Positions 37,870-46,497 of a DNA stretch of 64,000 nucleotides are shown in pieces. Source of the DNA: an uncultured Pelagibacteraceae bacterium (lineage in GTDB: Bacteria > Pseudomonadota > Alphaproteobacteria > Pelagibacterales > Pelagibacteraceae); contig CACGKZ010000003.1 of NCBI GenBank assembly GCA_902573835.1, positions 35,803 through 99,802 of the forward strand, written 5' to 3'. Position numbers and translations under genes: made by a program. How positions within the stretch are numbered: position 1 is the first letter of the stretch; every line of letters begins with the position of its first letter. Below the pieces are notes generated by a model, which made no database searches, was not told the DNA's origin, and saw only the letters and a program-made list of their open reading frames with translations.

Positions 37870-38754
37870 TTAATTAAATCCTTTATTATTTTTTTTTACT
37901 ATATAAATTCCAAATATTATTATACTCAATGAAATCAAAACACGCCAAGTAATAACTTCGTCCATAAGAAAATACCCAAAGAATACTCCAAAAATTGGAA
38001 TTAAATATGCTACTTGCGTTTGAAAAACTAATCCATTCACAGATAAAATTCTAAATCTTATAAGCCATGCTAAACCAGTCGCTACAATACCTAAATAAAG
38101 TAAAGATAAAGTAGACTCAAATGTTGGGTTGGCCAGCCAAGGCTTTTCTAAAATTATTGCCATCGGAAATAGAAAAATTAGAGACCATATAGTTGTAGAT
38201 GTGGTAACGTTTTCATTTCCCCTATTTTTTATCTTTATAGTTAAAATACCGCCAATAGAATAAAATGTTGAGCCTAGAATCGTAATTAAAGCAAAAATAT
38301 AATTACTTTCATTTATGATAATTTTATCCAAAAATAAAAATAAAACTCCCGAAAACCCTATTAGGACCCCAATAACTTTAAATATGTTTATTTTTTCATT
38401 TTTAGTAAAAAAATGAGCTAATATTGTTCCGCTTAATGGTGTTGTGCTCATTAACATTGCAGCTAAATAACTATTAATTTTACTTGTACCTATAGCTATT
38501 AAAATAAACGGGATGGCTATGTTACATAGTCCAATCAAAGCGTAGTTCTTCCATTCTTTTGAAAAAGCTTCAATTTTAATTTTTTTAAACTTACAAAGCA
38601 AAATCAGTGGAGCGCTAGCAAATATTACTCTTACTAGAGCTAAAGTAATTGGTTCATAAGAATAAGTCGCAATTTTAATGTTAAAAAACGAGGAACCCCA
38701 AATTAAGCCTAACAAAACAAGTAAAAATATGTCGAATGAATTAGCTTCTTTCAT
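37870..38754 (-). CDS. EamA/DMT-family transporter
   Basis: This is a drug/metabolite exporter of the ten-helix EamA type, substrate unknown. The 294-residue protein is two tandem five-helix halves, each starting with the family pattern (LLVLLGLIWGSSFFNIKIA near residues 11-29, and the second repeat from about residue 150, FALITILGSTFYSIGGIL). Conserved helix ends such as PLSGTILAHFF and GLAWLIRFRILSVNG also fit. It is divergent from glnA, and the NtrC-like dyad sits just 7 nt upstream of this start, so a shared nitrogen-responsive site is conceivable. SAR11 genomes carry many such paralogues, so function cannot be read from sequence. Confidence 0.85.
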   Translation of the reverse strand: MKEANSFDIFLLVLLGLIWGSSFFNIKIATYSYEPITLALVRVIFASAPLILLCKFKKIKIEAFSKEWKNYALIGLCNIAIPFILIAIGTSKINSYLAAMLMSTTPLSGTILAHFFTKNEKINIFKVIGVLIGFSGVLFLFLDKIIINESNYIFALITILGSTFYSIGGILTIKIKNRGNENVTTSTTIWSLIFLFPMAIILEKPWLANPTFESTLSLLYLGIVATGLAWLIRFRILSVNGLVFQTQVAYLIPIFGVFFGYFLMDEVITWRVLISLSIIIFGIYIVKKNNKGFN

Positions 38755-38760
38755 AAAATC

Positions 38761-38777
38761 TGCACTTAATAAGTGTA
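38761..38777. promoter_or_regulatory. NtrC-type dyad upstream of glnA
   Basis: TGCACT-TAATA-AGTGTA matches the NtrC/NtrX-type consensus TGCAC(Y)-N5-(R)GTGCA except for one base in the right arm. It lies directly before a candidate -35 for glnA and beside the divergent transporter start. No sigma54 -24/-12 pair was seen nearby, so it could act on a sigma70 promoter. Confidence 0.5.
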
Positions 38778-38807
38778 TTGATGCTTTAAACGCATAGCTG
38801 ATATCAT
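38778..38807 (+). promoter_or_regulatory. Candidate glnA promoter
   Basis: TTGATG at 38778-38783 and TATCAT at 38802-38807 with an 18-nt spacer; the ATG of glnA is 52 nt further on. Another TATAAC/TATATT pair around 38825-38836 is an alternative -10. Confidence 0.35.
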
Positions 38808-38858
38808 CTTATTAGAGGTTATTCTATAACTATATTCTGGTAAATAATTCCGGAATTT

Positions 38859-40265
38859 ATGAGTGCTAGTAAAATTACAAAACTAATAAAAGACAAAGAA
38901 GTCGAATACGTTGATCTTAGATTTACCGATCCAAGAGGAAAACTTCAGCATCTTACAATGGATTGTTCTGTTGTAGACGAAGACATGCTTGATAACGGTG
39001 TTTTTTTTGACGGATCCTCAATTGCTGGATGGAAAGCAATAAATGAGTCTGACATGATTTTAAAACCTGATCTATCTAGACCTATTATTGACCCCTTTAA
39101 CTCTCATACAACTTTAAATATTTTTTGTGACATCATGGACGCAGTAAAAAAAGACTCTTACGGAAGGGACCCGAGAGGAACCGCAAAAAAAGCAGAGAGT
39201 TATTTAAAAAAAACAGGAATAGGAGATAAAGCTTACTTTGGTCCTGAACCAGAATTTTTCGTTTTTGATGATGTTAGATTTAAAAATGACATGAACGAAA
39301 CAAGTTTTTCAATTGATAGCTCCGAAGGACCTTATAATACTGGAAAGAAATATGAAAATGGTAACCTCGGACACAGACCAGGTATAAAAGGTGGATATTT
39401 TCCAGTGCCTCCAGTTGATAGTGCTCAAGACATGAGAAGTGAATATTTAAAGGCTTTAAAAGATATGGGTGTCAAGGTTGAAAAACATCACCACGAAGTT
39501 GCACCATCGCAACATGAGTTAGGAATGTACTTTGGTACTTTAACAGATATGGCAGACAACGTTCAATTATACAAATACGCCGTACAAATGGTTACGAACT
39601 CATTTGGAAAATCTGCTACTTTTATGCCTAAACCTGTAAAGGGAGACAATGGTTCAGGTATGCATTGTCACCAATCGATATGGAACGGTAATTCACCTTT
39701 ATTTATGGGTAAAGAGTATGCTGGATTATCAAAGACAGCATTATATTATATCGGTGGAATTTTAAAGCATGCAAAAGCTATCAATGCGTTTTCAAATGCT
39801 ACTACTAATAGTTATAAAAGATTAATTCCTGGTTTTGAAGCTCCAGTTATTTTAGCCTATTCAGCTAGAAATAGATCCGCGTCATGTAGAATACCGATTA
39901 CAATGAATCCAAAAGCCGCAAGAATGGAGATAAGATTTCCAGATGCTGCTGGTAACCCTTATTTAACTTTTGCTTCAATGTTAATGGCTGGAATCGATGG
40001 TATCAAAAATAAAATTGATCCAGGTAAAGCATTTGATAAAGACCTTTATACTTTAGGCGAAGATGAGGTAAAAAAACTTCCAACAGTTTGCGGTTCCTTA
40101 AGAGAGGCGATGGAAAGTTTAGACAAAGATAGAAAATTTTTAACTCAAGGTGGAGTTTTTACAGACGATCAAATAGATGCTTATATTGATTTAAAATTTC
40201 AAGAAATTTATAAGTTCGAGCACACTCCTCATCCAATTGAGTTCGAAATGTACTATAGTCAATAA
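38859..40265 (+). CDS. glnA: Glutamine synthetase, type I
   Basis: It makes glutamine from glutamate, ammonium and ATP, the main ammonium-assimilation step. The 468-residue protein has the N-terminal beta-grasp with FFDGSSIAGWKAINESDM, the metal/ATP motif FGPEPEFFVFD, HHEVAPSQHELG, the signature KPVKGDNGSGMHCHQS, NRSASCRIP, and the adenylylation loop DKDLYTLGEDE with the tyrosine that is modified in the GSI-beta group. Every catalytic element is present. It is monocistronic, with its own promoter and an NtrC-like dyad. It ends 3 nt before the opposing sufA. Confidence 0.98.
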   Translation: MSASKITKLIKDKEVEYVDLRFTDPRGKLQHLTMDCSVVDEDMLDNGVFFDGSSIAGWKAINESDMILKPDLSRPIIDPFNSHTTLNIFCDIMDAVKKDSYGRDPRGTAKKAESYLKKTGIGDKAYFGPEPEFFVFDDVRFKNDMNETSFSIDSSEGPYNTGKKYENGNLGHRPGIKGGYFPVPPVDSAQDMRSEYLKALKDMGVKVEKHHHEVAPSQHELGMYFGTLTDMADNVQLYKYAVQMVTNSFGKSATFMPKPVKGDNGSGMHCHQSIWNGNSPLFMGKEYAGLSKTALYYIGGILKHAKAINAFSNATTNSYKRLIPGFEAPVILAYSARNRSASCRIPITMNPKAARMEIRFPDAAGNPYLTFASMLMAGIDGIKNKIDPGKAFDKDLYTLGEDEVKKLPTVCGSLREAMESLDKDRKFLTQGGVFTDDQIDAYIDLKFQEIYKFEHTPHPIEFEMYYSQ

Positions 40266-40268
40266 AAA

Positions 40269-40604
40269 TTAAACTTTAAAAGACTCTCCGCATCCACATC
40301 GCTCAGTTTCATTAGGATTTTTAAAAATAAACTGGGATGAAAATTTTTCTTTTTTATAATCCATTTCTGTACCTAAAAGGTAAATAATTGCGGCAGGATC
40401 TATAAAAACTTTAACTCCTTTATCTTCTATTACTTCATCATTAGCTTTTTTATCTTTTGCGTATTCCATTGAATAACTCATACCAGCACACCCACCAGAT
40501 TTAACTCCAACTCTGACTCCAATTGTTTTACCATCAGCGTTTGACATAATCTCTTTAATTCTAGCCGCTGCACTATCAGATAATTTAATAATTTTTTCGC
40601 TCAT
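40269..40604 (-). CDS. sufA: Iron-sulfur assembly A-type carrier (SufA/IscA/HesB family)
   Basis: It receives Fe-S clusters from SufBCD and passes them to targets. From the ATG at 40604 the protein has 111 residues with the three family cysteines: one in KSGGCAGMSYSMEY and a C-terminal pair in ERCGCGESF. The start forms an ATGA overlap with the stop of sufT, which favours it over a longer in-frame reading beginning at 40664 inside sufT. It is the last gene of the suf cluster. I cannot separate SufA from ErpA/IscA by sequence alone; context suggests SufA. Confidence 0.9.
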   Translation of the reverse strand: MSEKIIKLSDSAAARIKEIMSNADGKTIGVRVGVKSGGCAGMSYSMEYAKDKKANDEVIEDKGVKVFIDPAAIIYLLGTEMDYKKEKFSSQFIFKNPNETERCGCGESFKV

Positions 40605-40900
40605 AAGTTTAATTCTAATTTTGCTTCTTCGCTCATCATATCTTTTGTCCAAGGAGGACTCCACACAAGTTTTAATTCTACTTTATTTACTCCCTCAATT
40701 GAATTGATATTTTCTTTTACCATTCTAGGCAAGCTTTCTGCTACAGGGCAGTTTGGACTTGTTAAAGTCATCTCAATGTAAGCTTCATTATCGTTTTTTA
40801 TTTCGATATTATAAATTAACCCTAAATCATAAATGTTTACCGGAATTTCAGGATCGTATATCTTTTTAATTTCGGTAATTATTTTATCTTTTAATTCCAT
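40601..40900 (-). CDS. sufT: SufT / MIP18-family (DUF59) iron-sulfur maturation protein
   Basis: This auxiliary factor in Fe-S protein maturation is related to PaaD and Cia2/MIP18. The 99-residue product from the ATG at 40900 shows the DUF59 pattern: KKIYDPEIPVNIYDLGLIYN, the cysteine motif TLTSPNCPVAESLP, and a VWSPPWTKDMMSEEAKLEL end. A longer in-frame reading (to 40948) overlaps sufU and lacks family similarity. It lies between sufU and sufA, consistent with a role in cluster delivery; in other bacteria SufT works alongside the Suf machinery. Confidence 0.9.
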   Translation of the reverse strand: MELKDKIITEIKKIYDPEIPVNIYDLGLIYNIEIKNDNEAYIEMTLTSPNCPVAESLPRMVKENINSIEGVNKVELKLVWSPPWTKDMMSEEAKLELNL

Positions 40901-40901
40901 A

Positions 40902-41339
40902 TTATTTTTCCAAAACAGAAGACAACGTATGCCAAGCCATTGTTGCACACTTGACTCTCATAGGGAAATCTTTAACCCCTGAAAGAGACATTAAAGTGGT
41001 CTTCTGATCATCATCTAAACTATTAAGCGTTAAAGATTTACTTTCTTTTATTAAGTTCAAGAAATTATCAATAATAACTTTAGCTACATTGAAATCTTTT
41101 CCTTTTAAAATATCAGTTAAAATAGAAGCTGAAGCAAGAGAAATTGCACAACCCTCTCCTTCAAAACTGAGGTTCAAAATTTTTTTTTCTTTATTTAATT
41201 GAGCATAGATATGAACTTTATCACCACAAAGAGGGTTATGACCTTTTGCGTCACTTGTATAATCTTTACATTTTCCAAAGTTTCTTGGATTTTTACCGTG
41301 GTCCAAAATAATTTCCTGATATAGTTCTTTTAATTCCAT
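40902..41339 (-). CDS. sufU: SufU-type scaffold/sulfur transfer protein
   Basis: In Suf systems SufU is a zinc-binding sulfur acceptor that relays persulfide from SufS. The 145-residue protein has the IscU-fold cysteines in HNPLCGDKVHIYAQL, EGEGCAISLASASILTD and MRVKCATMAWHTL, and starts with LYQEIILDHGKNPRNFGK. The longer insertion between the second and third cysteines (KGKDFNVAKVIIDNFLN region) resembles SufU rather than classical IscU. It begins at the sufS stop (one shared base). No SufE was seen in the cluster, so this is the likely SufS partner. Confidence 0.9.
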   Translation of the reverse strand: MELKELYQEIILDHGKNPRNFGKCKDYTSDAKGHNPLCGDKVHIYAQLNKEKKILNLSFEGEGCAISLASASILTDILKGKDFNVAKVIIDNFLNLIKESKSLTLNSLDDDQKTTLMSLSGVKDFPMRVKCATMAWHTLSSVLEK

Positions 41340-42556
41340 TAAATTTTAAACACCTTCTTACATTTTTCTATTGCGTTAAGTAAAATATCAATATCCTCTT
41401 TAGTATTATATAAACCAATAGATGCCCGAGCAGTGGCTGGCATACCGATTTTTTCGTGTAATATTTGACAACAATGATGCCCAGCTCGTATGGCAACACC
41501 GTCATCATCAAGAATTGTTGCAATATCATGTGGGTGAATTCCTTTCAAAGTAAATGAAATAACTGAAGCTTTATTTTTAGGATCACCAACTAAATTTATT
41601 GAATTATTTTTTCTTATTTTTTCTATGCCATACTTAAGTATTTCATTTTCATTTTCAGATATTTTGTCTAAACCAATTTTTTCAATAAGTTTAATAGACT
41701 CACTAAAAGCTACGACTTCAGCAGTTTGCATTGTGCCAGCTTCAAATTTGGTAGGACTTTCAGCAAATGTAACGTTTTCTTTTTTTACTTCATCAATCAT
41801 TCCACCTCCACCTTGATATGGAGGCATTTCATCCAGCCATTTTTTCTTTCCATAAAGTATACCAAGTCCATTAGGTCCATATAATTTATGGCAAGAGATT
41901 ACATAAAAGTCACATCCCAATTTTTGCATATCTAATTTTAAGTGTGGGGCCCCCTGGGTTCCATCAATAAGGACAGGAATTTTTTTTGATGAAGCTAAAT
42001 CAATTATTTCCTCTAAGGGACTTATACCTCCTGTAACATTTGATATATGTGTTATAGCTATTATTTTAGTTTTGTTTGTAATTAATTTTTTAATTTCATC
42101 TACTTGTATTTCAAGATTTTCGTTAATTTTTGCAAATTTTATTACTGCTTTTTTTTTATTTCTTAGGTAATGCCAAGGAACATAATTAGAATGATGCTCT
42201 AACTCCGTTAGAATAATTTCATCTCCTGCTTGAATAAATTTTTCTCCAAAAGAATTTGCAACTAAATTTATTCCCTCTGTAGCACCTTTTGTAAAAATAA
42301 TTTCTTCTCTGTACTTTGCATTTATAAATTTCTTTACAAGATCTCTTGTTTCTTCAAATCGGTTTGTTGCAGTAACAGCTAATGAATGTACACTTCTTCC
42401 AACATTTGAAAATTCATTCTCATAAAAATAAGACATTCTATCAATAACAGATTTAGGTTTTTGCGAAGAATTCGCACTATCTAAATAAACTAGCGGTTTA
42501 TTATTAATTTTTTTTTTAAATATAGGAAAATTATTTTTAATTTGATCTATTTTCAT
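41339..42556 (-). CDS. sufS: Cysteine desulfurase SufS
   Basis: This PLP enzyme takes sulfur from cysteine for cluster assembly. The 405-residue group II desulfurase has the PLP lysine K224 in SCHKLYGPNG and the active-site cysteine C362 in RAGHHCCQIL, followed by a second cysteine. Further family patterns are YLDSANSSQKP, TKGATEGINLVAN, and ELEHHSNYVPW. The start overlaps the sufD end by 20 nt. Everything appears intact. Confidence 0.97.
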   Translation of the reverse strand: MKIDQIKNNFPIFKKKINNKPLVYLDSANSSQKPKSVIDRMSYFYENEFSNVGRSVHSLAVTATNRFEETRDLVKKFINAKYREEIIFTKGATEGINLVANSFGEKFIQAGDEIILTELEHHSNYVPWHYLRNKKKAVIKFAKINENLEIQVDEIKKLITNKTKIIAITHISNVTGGISPLEEIIDLASSKKIPVLIDGTQGAPHLKLDMQKLGCDFYVISCHKLYGPNGLGILYGKKKWLDEMPPYQGGGGMIDEVKKENVTFAESPTKFEAGTMQTAEVVAFSESIKLIEKIGLDKISENENEILKYGIEKIRKNNSINLVGDPKNKASVISFTLKGIHPHDIATILDDDGVAIRAGHHCCQILHEKIGMPATARASIGLYNTKEDIDILLNAIEKCKKVFKI

Positions 42557-43793
42557 ATCTTATATGTGTATTAAAATGATTTAACAAAATATCCATTATC
42601 TCTTTATTTTTTATTTTCTCTAAGACAGTCTCTAAAAATCCTTTTATAATCATTTTTATTGCTTCCTTACTATCTATTCCTCTTGCTTTTAAATAAAACA
42701 AAGCATCTTTATCAATATTTCCTGAAGTCGAGCCATGCGAACACCTTACATCATCCGCATAAATTTCAAGTTCTGGCTTCGTACTAAATTCAGAGTCTTT
42801 ATCAAGTAGAAGTCCTTTGCTTAATTGATAAGCATTGGTTTTTTGAGCTATTTCCTCCACAAAGATTTTGCCTTGGAATACTCCTTTGCTACCTGAGGTA
42901 ATAACATTTTTTACATCTTGATGGCTTTGACAATTCGGTTTTAAATGTTGGATAGTTGTTTTAACTTCTTGATGATTATTATTATCTAAAAATAATCCAG
43001 AATATACTTCACCACAAGAATTGGTTCCATTAAGTTTGATATTACTTTCAAATTTTCCAAATTTTATTCCTGATGAAAATAAATATTTTTTAAAATTTGA
43101 ATTTTTTGATAATTGTACTTTAGAAAATTCATAAAAAAAATTTCTACTTTCATTTTTATTAATAAAGTAATAGTCTAGATGAGAGTTTTCATCTAAATTT
43201 ATGTATTTGAAAGAATTTTTAAAAAAATTTCCTTCAGACTCGTCTACTAAATATTCTATTATTGTAGCTTTAGAATTTTTTGACAAGTTTATAGAATCAG
43301 AATAATTTATTATTTTATTTTTTAAATTGCCTGTAAAATAATTATAAATTACTATTGGGTGTTTAAATTTGTAATCTGAGCTAATATTTAAGTTAAATCC
43401 ACCTTCGTGTAACGCGGTGTTTAAATTTTGCATAGGGTTATCTTTCAAATTATTTGCAAAATTTAAATGATGATTAAAGTCGAGATTTGTAATTGAAAAA
43501 CAATTTTTATCTTTTAAATTTTCTGATTTAAAATCAAATGATTGAAATTTTCCATTTATAAGTTTTACTGAATTATGAATAAAACTAAATTCATGAAAGT
43601 CAGGTTTTTTATCATTTAGCTTATCATTGTTTAATTCATCAAAATTATCTTTTAAAAATTTTTCTAAATCAGTAAATTTCCAGTCTTCCTCTCTTTTATT
43701 AGGAAAACCTTTTTTTTTGAAATTTGATAAATTTTCCTCTCTTAACTTGAGACTTTTGTCTGACTTATCTCTAATTTTAAAATTTAATTCCAT
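42537..43793 (-). CDS. sufD: Fe-S cluster assembly protein SufD
   Basis: SufD is the partner of SufB in the SufBC2D scaffold complex. The 418-residue protein is divergent in the N-terminal half (asparagine- and lysine-rich), but the C-terminal beta-helix core is clear: TTIQHLKPNCQSHQDVKNV, GVFQGKIFVEEIAQKTNAYQ, and the conserved DDVRCSHGSTSGNID with DALFYLKARGI. It follows sufC after 2 nt and overlaps sufS. The catalytic histidine of the SufB-SufD interface (in RCSHGST) is present. Confidence 0.94.
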   Translation of the reverse strand: MELNFKIRDKSDKSLKLREENLSNFKKKGFPNKREEDWKFTDLEKFLKDNFDELNNDKLNDKKPDFHEFSFIHNSVKLINGKFQSFDFKSENLKDKNCFSITNLDFNHHLNFANNLKDNPMQNLNTALHEGGFNLNISSDYKFKHPIVIYNYFTGNLKNKIINYSDSINLSKNSKATIIEYLVDESEGNFFKNSFKYINLDENSHLDYYFINKNESRNFFYEFSKVQLSKNSNFKKYLFSSGIKFGKFESNIKLNGTNSCGEVYSGLFLDNNNHQEVKTTIQHLKPNCQSHQDVKNVITSGSKGVFQGKIFVEEIAQKTNAYQLSKGLLLDKDSEFSTKPELEIYADDVRCSHGSTSGNIDKDALFYLKARGIDSKEAIKMIIKGFLETVLEKIKNKEIMDILLNHFNTHIRYENRSN

Positions 43794-43795
43794 GA

Positions 43796-44530
43796 TTAAA
43801 TAAGATTTGTATACCCAGTCTTTTCCAACTCTTCTCCTAATTCTTTTGAGCCAGTTTTTATAATTTTTCCTGCTGACAACACATGTATAAAATCTGGTTT
43901 AATAAAATTTAAAAGTCTTTGGTAGTGAGTAATAATTAGAAAAGAATTATGTTTGTTTTTGTAGGAATTTACACCCTCAGCTACAATTTTTAATGCATCG
44001 ATATCTAATCCTGAGTCTGTTTCGTCTAAAATTGCCAACTTAGGTTCTAGTATTTTTAATTGAAGTATTTCATTTTTTTTCTTTTCGCCGCCGGAAAATC
44101 CAACATTTAAATGCCTGGATAGAAACTTTTCATCTATACTTAGCTCTTTAGCTTTTTCTTTAACAATTTTAAGAAAATTAATTGCATCTAGATCTTTCTG
44201 CCCTTTTGCTTTTCTTATTGAATTTAATGAGGTTCTTAAAAAATTGCTAGTATTTACTCCTGGTATTTCGGTAGGATACTGGAAAGCTAAAAACATTCCT
44301 TTTTGAGCTCTTTCCTCTATTGAAATTTGTGCTAAATCTTCCCCTTCATACTTTAACTCACCAGAAATATTATATCCTGGTTTGCCTGACAAAATATTTG
44401 CTAAGGTACTTTTTCCAGATCCGTTTGGACCCATAATCGCATGAACTTCCCCTTTATTAATTTTAAGATTTAAGCCATTGATAATTTGTTTCTTATTTAT
44501 ATCGGCTTTTAAGTTTTTAATTTCTAACAT
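43796..44530 (-). CDS. sufC: Fe-S cluster assembly ATPase SufC
   Basis: SufC is the cytosolic ABC-type ATPase of the SufBC2D complex. The 244-residue protein has Walker A GPNGSGKST (residues 35-43), the Q-loop region AFQYPTEIPGV, the SufC-type signature VGFSGGEKKKNEI, Walker B PKLAILDETDSGLD and the H-loop in LIITHYQRLL. It has no membrane partner in the cluster, as expected. Its start shares one base with the sufB stop. Confidence 0.97.
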   Translation of the reverse strand: MLEIKNLKADINKKQIINGLNLKINKGEVHAIMGPNGSGKSTLANILSGKPGYNISGELKYEGEDLAQISIEERAQKGMFLAFQYPTEIPGVNTSNFLRTSLNSIRKAKGQKDLDAINFLKIVKEKAKELSIDEKFLSRHLNVGFSGGEKKKNEILQLKILEPKLAILDETDSGLDIDALKIVAEGVNSYKNKHNSFLIITHYQRLLNFIKPDFIHVLSAGKIIKTGSKELGEELEKTGYTNLI

Positions 44531-45963
44531 TATCCAACACTTCCTTCTAAACTTATTGAAACCAATTTTTGTGCCTCTACAGCAAATTCCATAGGTAATT
44601 GTTGCAAAACCTCTTTACAGAAACCATTAACTATTAAACTTACTGCTTCTTCTTGATTTAAACCTCTTTGATTACAGTAAAAGAGTTGTTCCTCGTTAAT
44701 TTTTGAGGTTGTAGCTTCGTGTTCAATTGTAGATGATGAATTTTTATTTCTAATATAAGGTACTGTATGTGCTCCGCATTTATTCCCCATTAAAAGAGAA
44801 TCGCACTGAGTATAATTTCTAGAATTTTCTGCTTTTTTGCTAATGTCTACAAGTCCTCTATAAGTATTATCTGCTTTTCCTGCAGATATTCCTTTAGAAA
44901 TAATTTTGCTTTTAGTATTTTTTCCTAAATGTATCATTTTCGTTCCAGTATCAGCTTTTTGATGATTATTGGTAATTGCAATTGAATAAAACTCTCCTAC
45001 AGAGTTGTCTCCCTGTAAAATACAGCTGGGATATTTCCATGTTATAGCTGAACCTGTTTCAACTTGTGTCCATGAAATTTTAGAATTTTTTCCTCTACAA
45101 GCTCCTCTTTTAGTTACAAAATTATATATTCCTCCTTTACCTTCCTCATCACCGGGGTACCAATTTTGTACAGTTGAATATTTAATCTCAGCATCATCTA
45201 AAGCAACAAGCTCTACATTAGCGGCATGAAGTTGATTCTCATCTCTCATCGGTGCCGTGCATCCTTCAAGATAGCTTACATAACTGCCTTTGTCGGCAAT
45301 AATAAGTGTTCTTTCAAACTGTCCAGTTTGAGAAGCATTGATTCTAAAATAAGTGGAAAGTTCCATTGGGCATTTCACGTTAGGAGGTATGTATACAAAA
45401 GAACCGTCAGTAAAAACAGCAGAATTCAAAGTTGCAAAGTAATGATCAGTTAATGGAATTACAGATCCCAAATATTTTTTAACTAGGTCCGGGTGTTTTT
45501 GTATAGCTTCAGAAATAGAACAAAAAATAATCCCCTTTTTAGTCAATTCTCCCTTAAAAGTAGTTGCTACAGAAACAGAGTCAAAAACCGCATCTACAGC
45601 CACCCCGCTAAGTCTTTTTTGCTCATCTAAAGGAATACCAAGTTTTTTATAAGTTTCAATAAGTTTTGGGTCGACCTCATCTAAGCTTTTAGGTTTGTTC
45701 TTTGTGCTTTTAGGTGCAGAATAATAATAAAGATCTTGATAATCTATTTTAGGATACTTTGGTTTTTGCCAGTTTGGTTCCTTTAAAGATTTTAATCTTT
45801 TATACGCTTTAAGTCTCCAATCCAAAAGCCATTTAGGCTCTTTTTTTTCTCTAGATATAAATTTTATTGTTTCCTCACTTAATCCTTTAGGAGCTTTGAA
45901 ACTTTCTATGTCAGTGGTAAAACCATATTTGTAATCTTTATTGGTATCAATAACTTTGCTCAT
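44530..45963 (-). CDS. sufB: Fe-S cluster assembly scaffold SufB
   Basis: SufB is the central scaffold on which the cluster is built. The 477-residue protein has the N-terminal [17 protein letters not shown], the [20 protein letters not shown] core with the conserved cysteine, [11 protein letters not shown], and the C-terminal [15 protein letters not shown] with [17 protein letters not shown]. Length and conserved cysteines are typical. It abuts the iscR-like regulator (one shared base) and heads the suf gene series. Confidence 0.98.
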   Translation of the reverse strand: MSKVIDTNKDYKYGFTTDIESFKAPKGLSEETIKFISREKKEPKWLLDWRLKAYKRLKSLKEPNWQKPKYPKIDYQDLYYYSAPKSTKNKPKSLDEVDPKLIETYKKLGIPLDEQKRLSGVAVDAVFDSVSVATTFKGELTKKGIIFCSISEAIQKHPDLVKKYLGSVIPLTDHYFATLNSAVFTDGSFVYIPPNVKCPMELSTYFRINASQTGQFERTLIIADKGSYVSYLEGCTAPMRDENQLHAANVELVALDDAEIKYSTVQNWYPGDEEGKGGIYNFVTKRGACRGKNSKISWTQVETGSAITWKYPSCILQGDNSVGEFYSIAITNNHQKADTGTKMIHLGKNTKSKIISKGISAGKADNTYRGLVDISKKAENSRNYTQCDSLLMGNKCGAHTVPYIRNKNSSSTIEHEATTSKINEEQLFYCNQRGLNQEEAVSLIVNGFCKEVLQQLPMEFAVEAQKLVSISLEGSVG

Positions 45964-46370
45964 TATCTTTTTACTATCTCCTCTAATTTTACATTTTCAA
46001 AAAATCCATTGATATGAGAATCTAATTTGTCCCATAAATTGTGCGTAATACATTTAACTGATTTGTTATTACATCCTTTTTTTGATTCTTTTTTGCAATT
46101 AAGTGTTTTTACCTCTTCGTTTACAGCGTAAAAAATATTTGAAAGTTTAATTTCTGAAGCAGGTTTTTCTAAAGCATATCCACCTTTTACGCCTCTTACA
46201 CTTTTAACTAATTTATTTTCTTTTAAACGAATAAATAATTTTTCTAAATAAGCTAGTGAAATATTTTGCCTTACTGAAATCTCAGATAAACTAACTGGTT
46301 TATTCTTAGAATAAGATGCTAGGTCGGCCATAGCCATTACCGCATATCTGCCTTTAGTTGTAAGTTTCAT
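45963..46370 (-). CDS. iscR: Rrf2-family Fe-S regulator (IscR-like)
   Basis: It is likely the cluster-sensing transcription regulator of the suf operon. The 135-residue protein has the Rrf2 winged helix: [50 protein letters not shown]. Cluster ligands C92, C100, C107 and H110 (the last two in CITHNLW) correspond to the IscR C-x5-C-x5-C-x2-H set, but the first two spacers are longer here (7 and 6). It is first in the operon and shares one base with sufB, so it would be autoregulated with it. No clear IscR box was found by eye. Confidence 0.9.
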   Translation of the reverse strand: MKLTTKGRYAVMAMADLASYSKNKPVSLSEISVRQNISLAYLEKLFIRLKENKLVKSVRGVKGGYALEKPASEIKLSNIFYAVNEEVKTLNCKKESKKGCNNKSVKCITHNLWDKLDSHINGFFENVKLEEIVKR

Positions 46371-46477
46371 AAATTTGGCTTGTTTTACAGCATTTTTTAT
46401 TTAATTCCTACTAAATTACTCTGAATTAAAAAAAGATATTTGACGCACAAAAACATGTTATAAGTCTAATCTTTTAT

Positions 46478-46492
46478 TGAAACTAATTATCA
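46478..46492. promoter_or_regulatory. Weak Fur-like dyad between iscR-suf and the hydrolase gene
   Basis: TGAAACT-A-ATTATCA matches the Fur 7-1-7 pattern at 12 of 14 defined positions on the plus strand. It ends 5 nt before the ATG of the rightward hydrolase and 108 nt upstream of iscR. The match is weaker than the one at 25078 and could be chance in AT-rich DNA. Confidence 0.25.
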
Positions 46493-46497
46493 TTATT

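Noticed and set aside
40605..40664. Twenty-residue N-terminal extension of the SufA-type carrier
   Set aside because: It overlaps sufT and is not conserved; the ATGA overlap at 40601-40604 marks the natural start.
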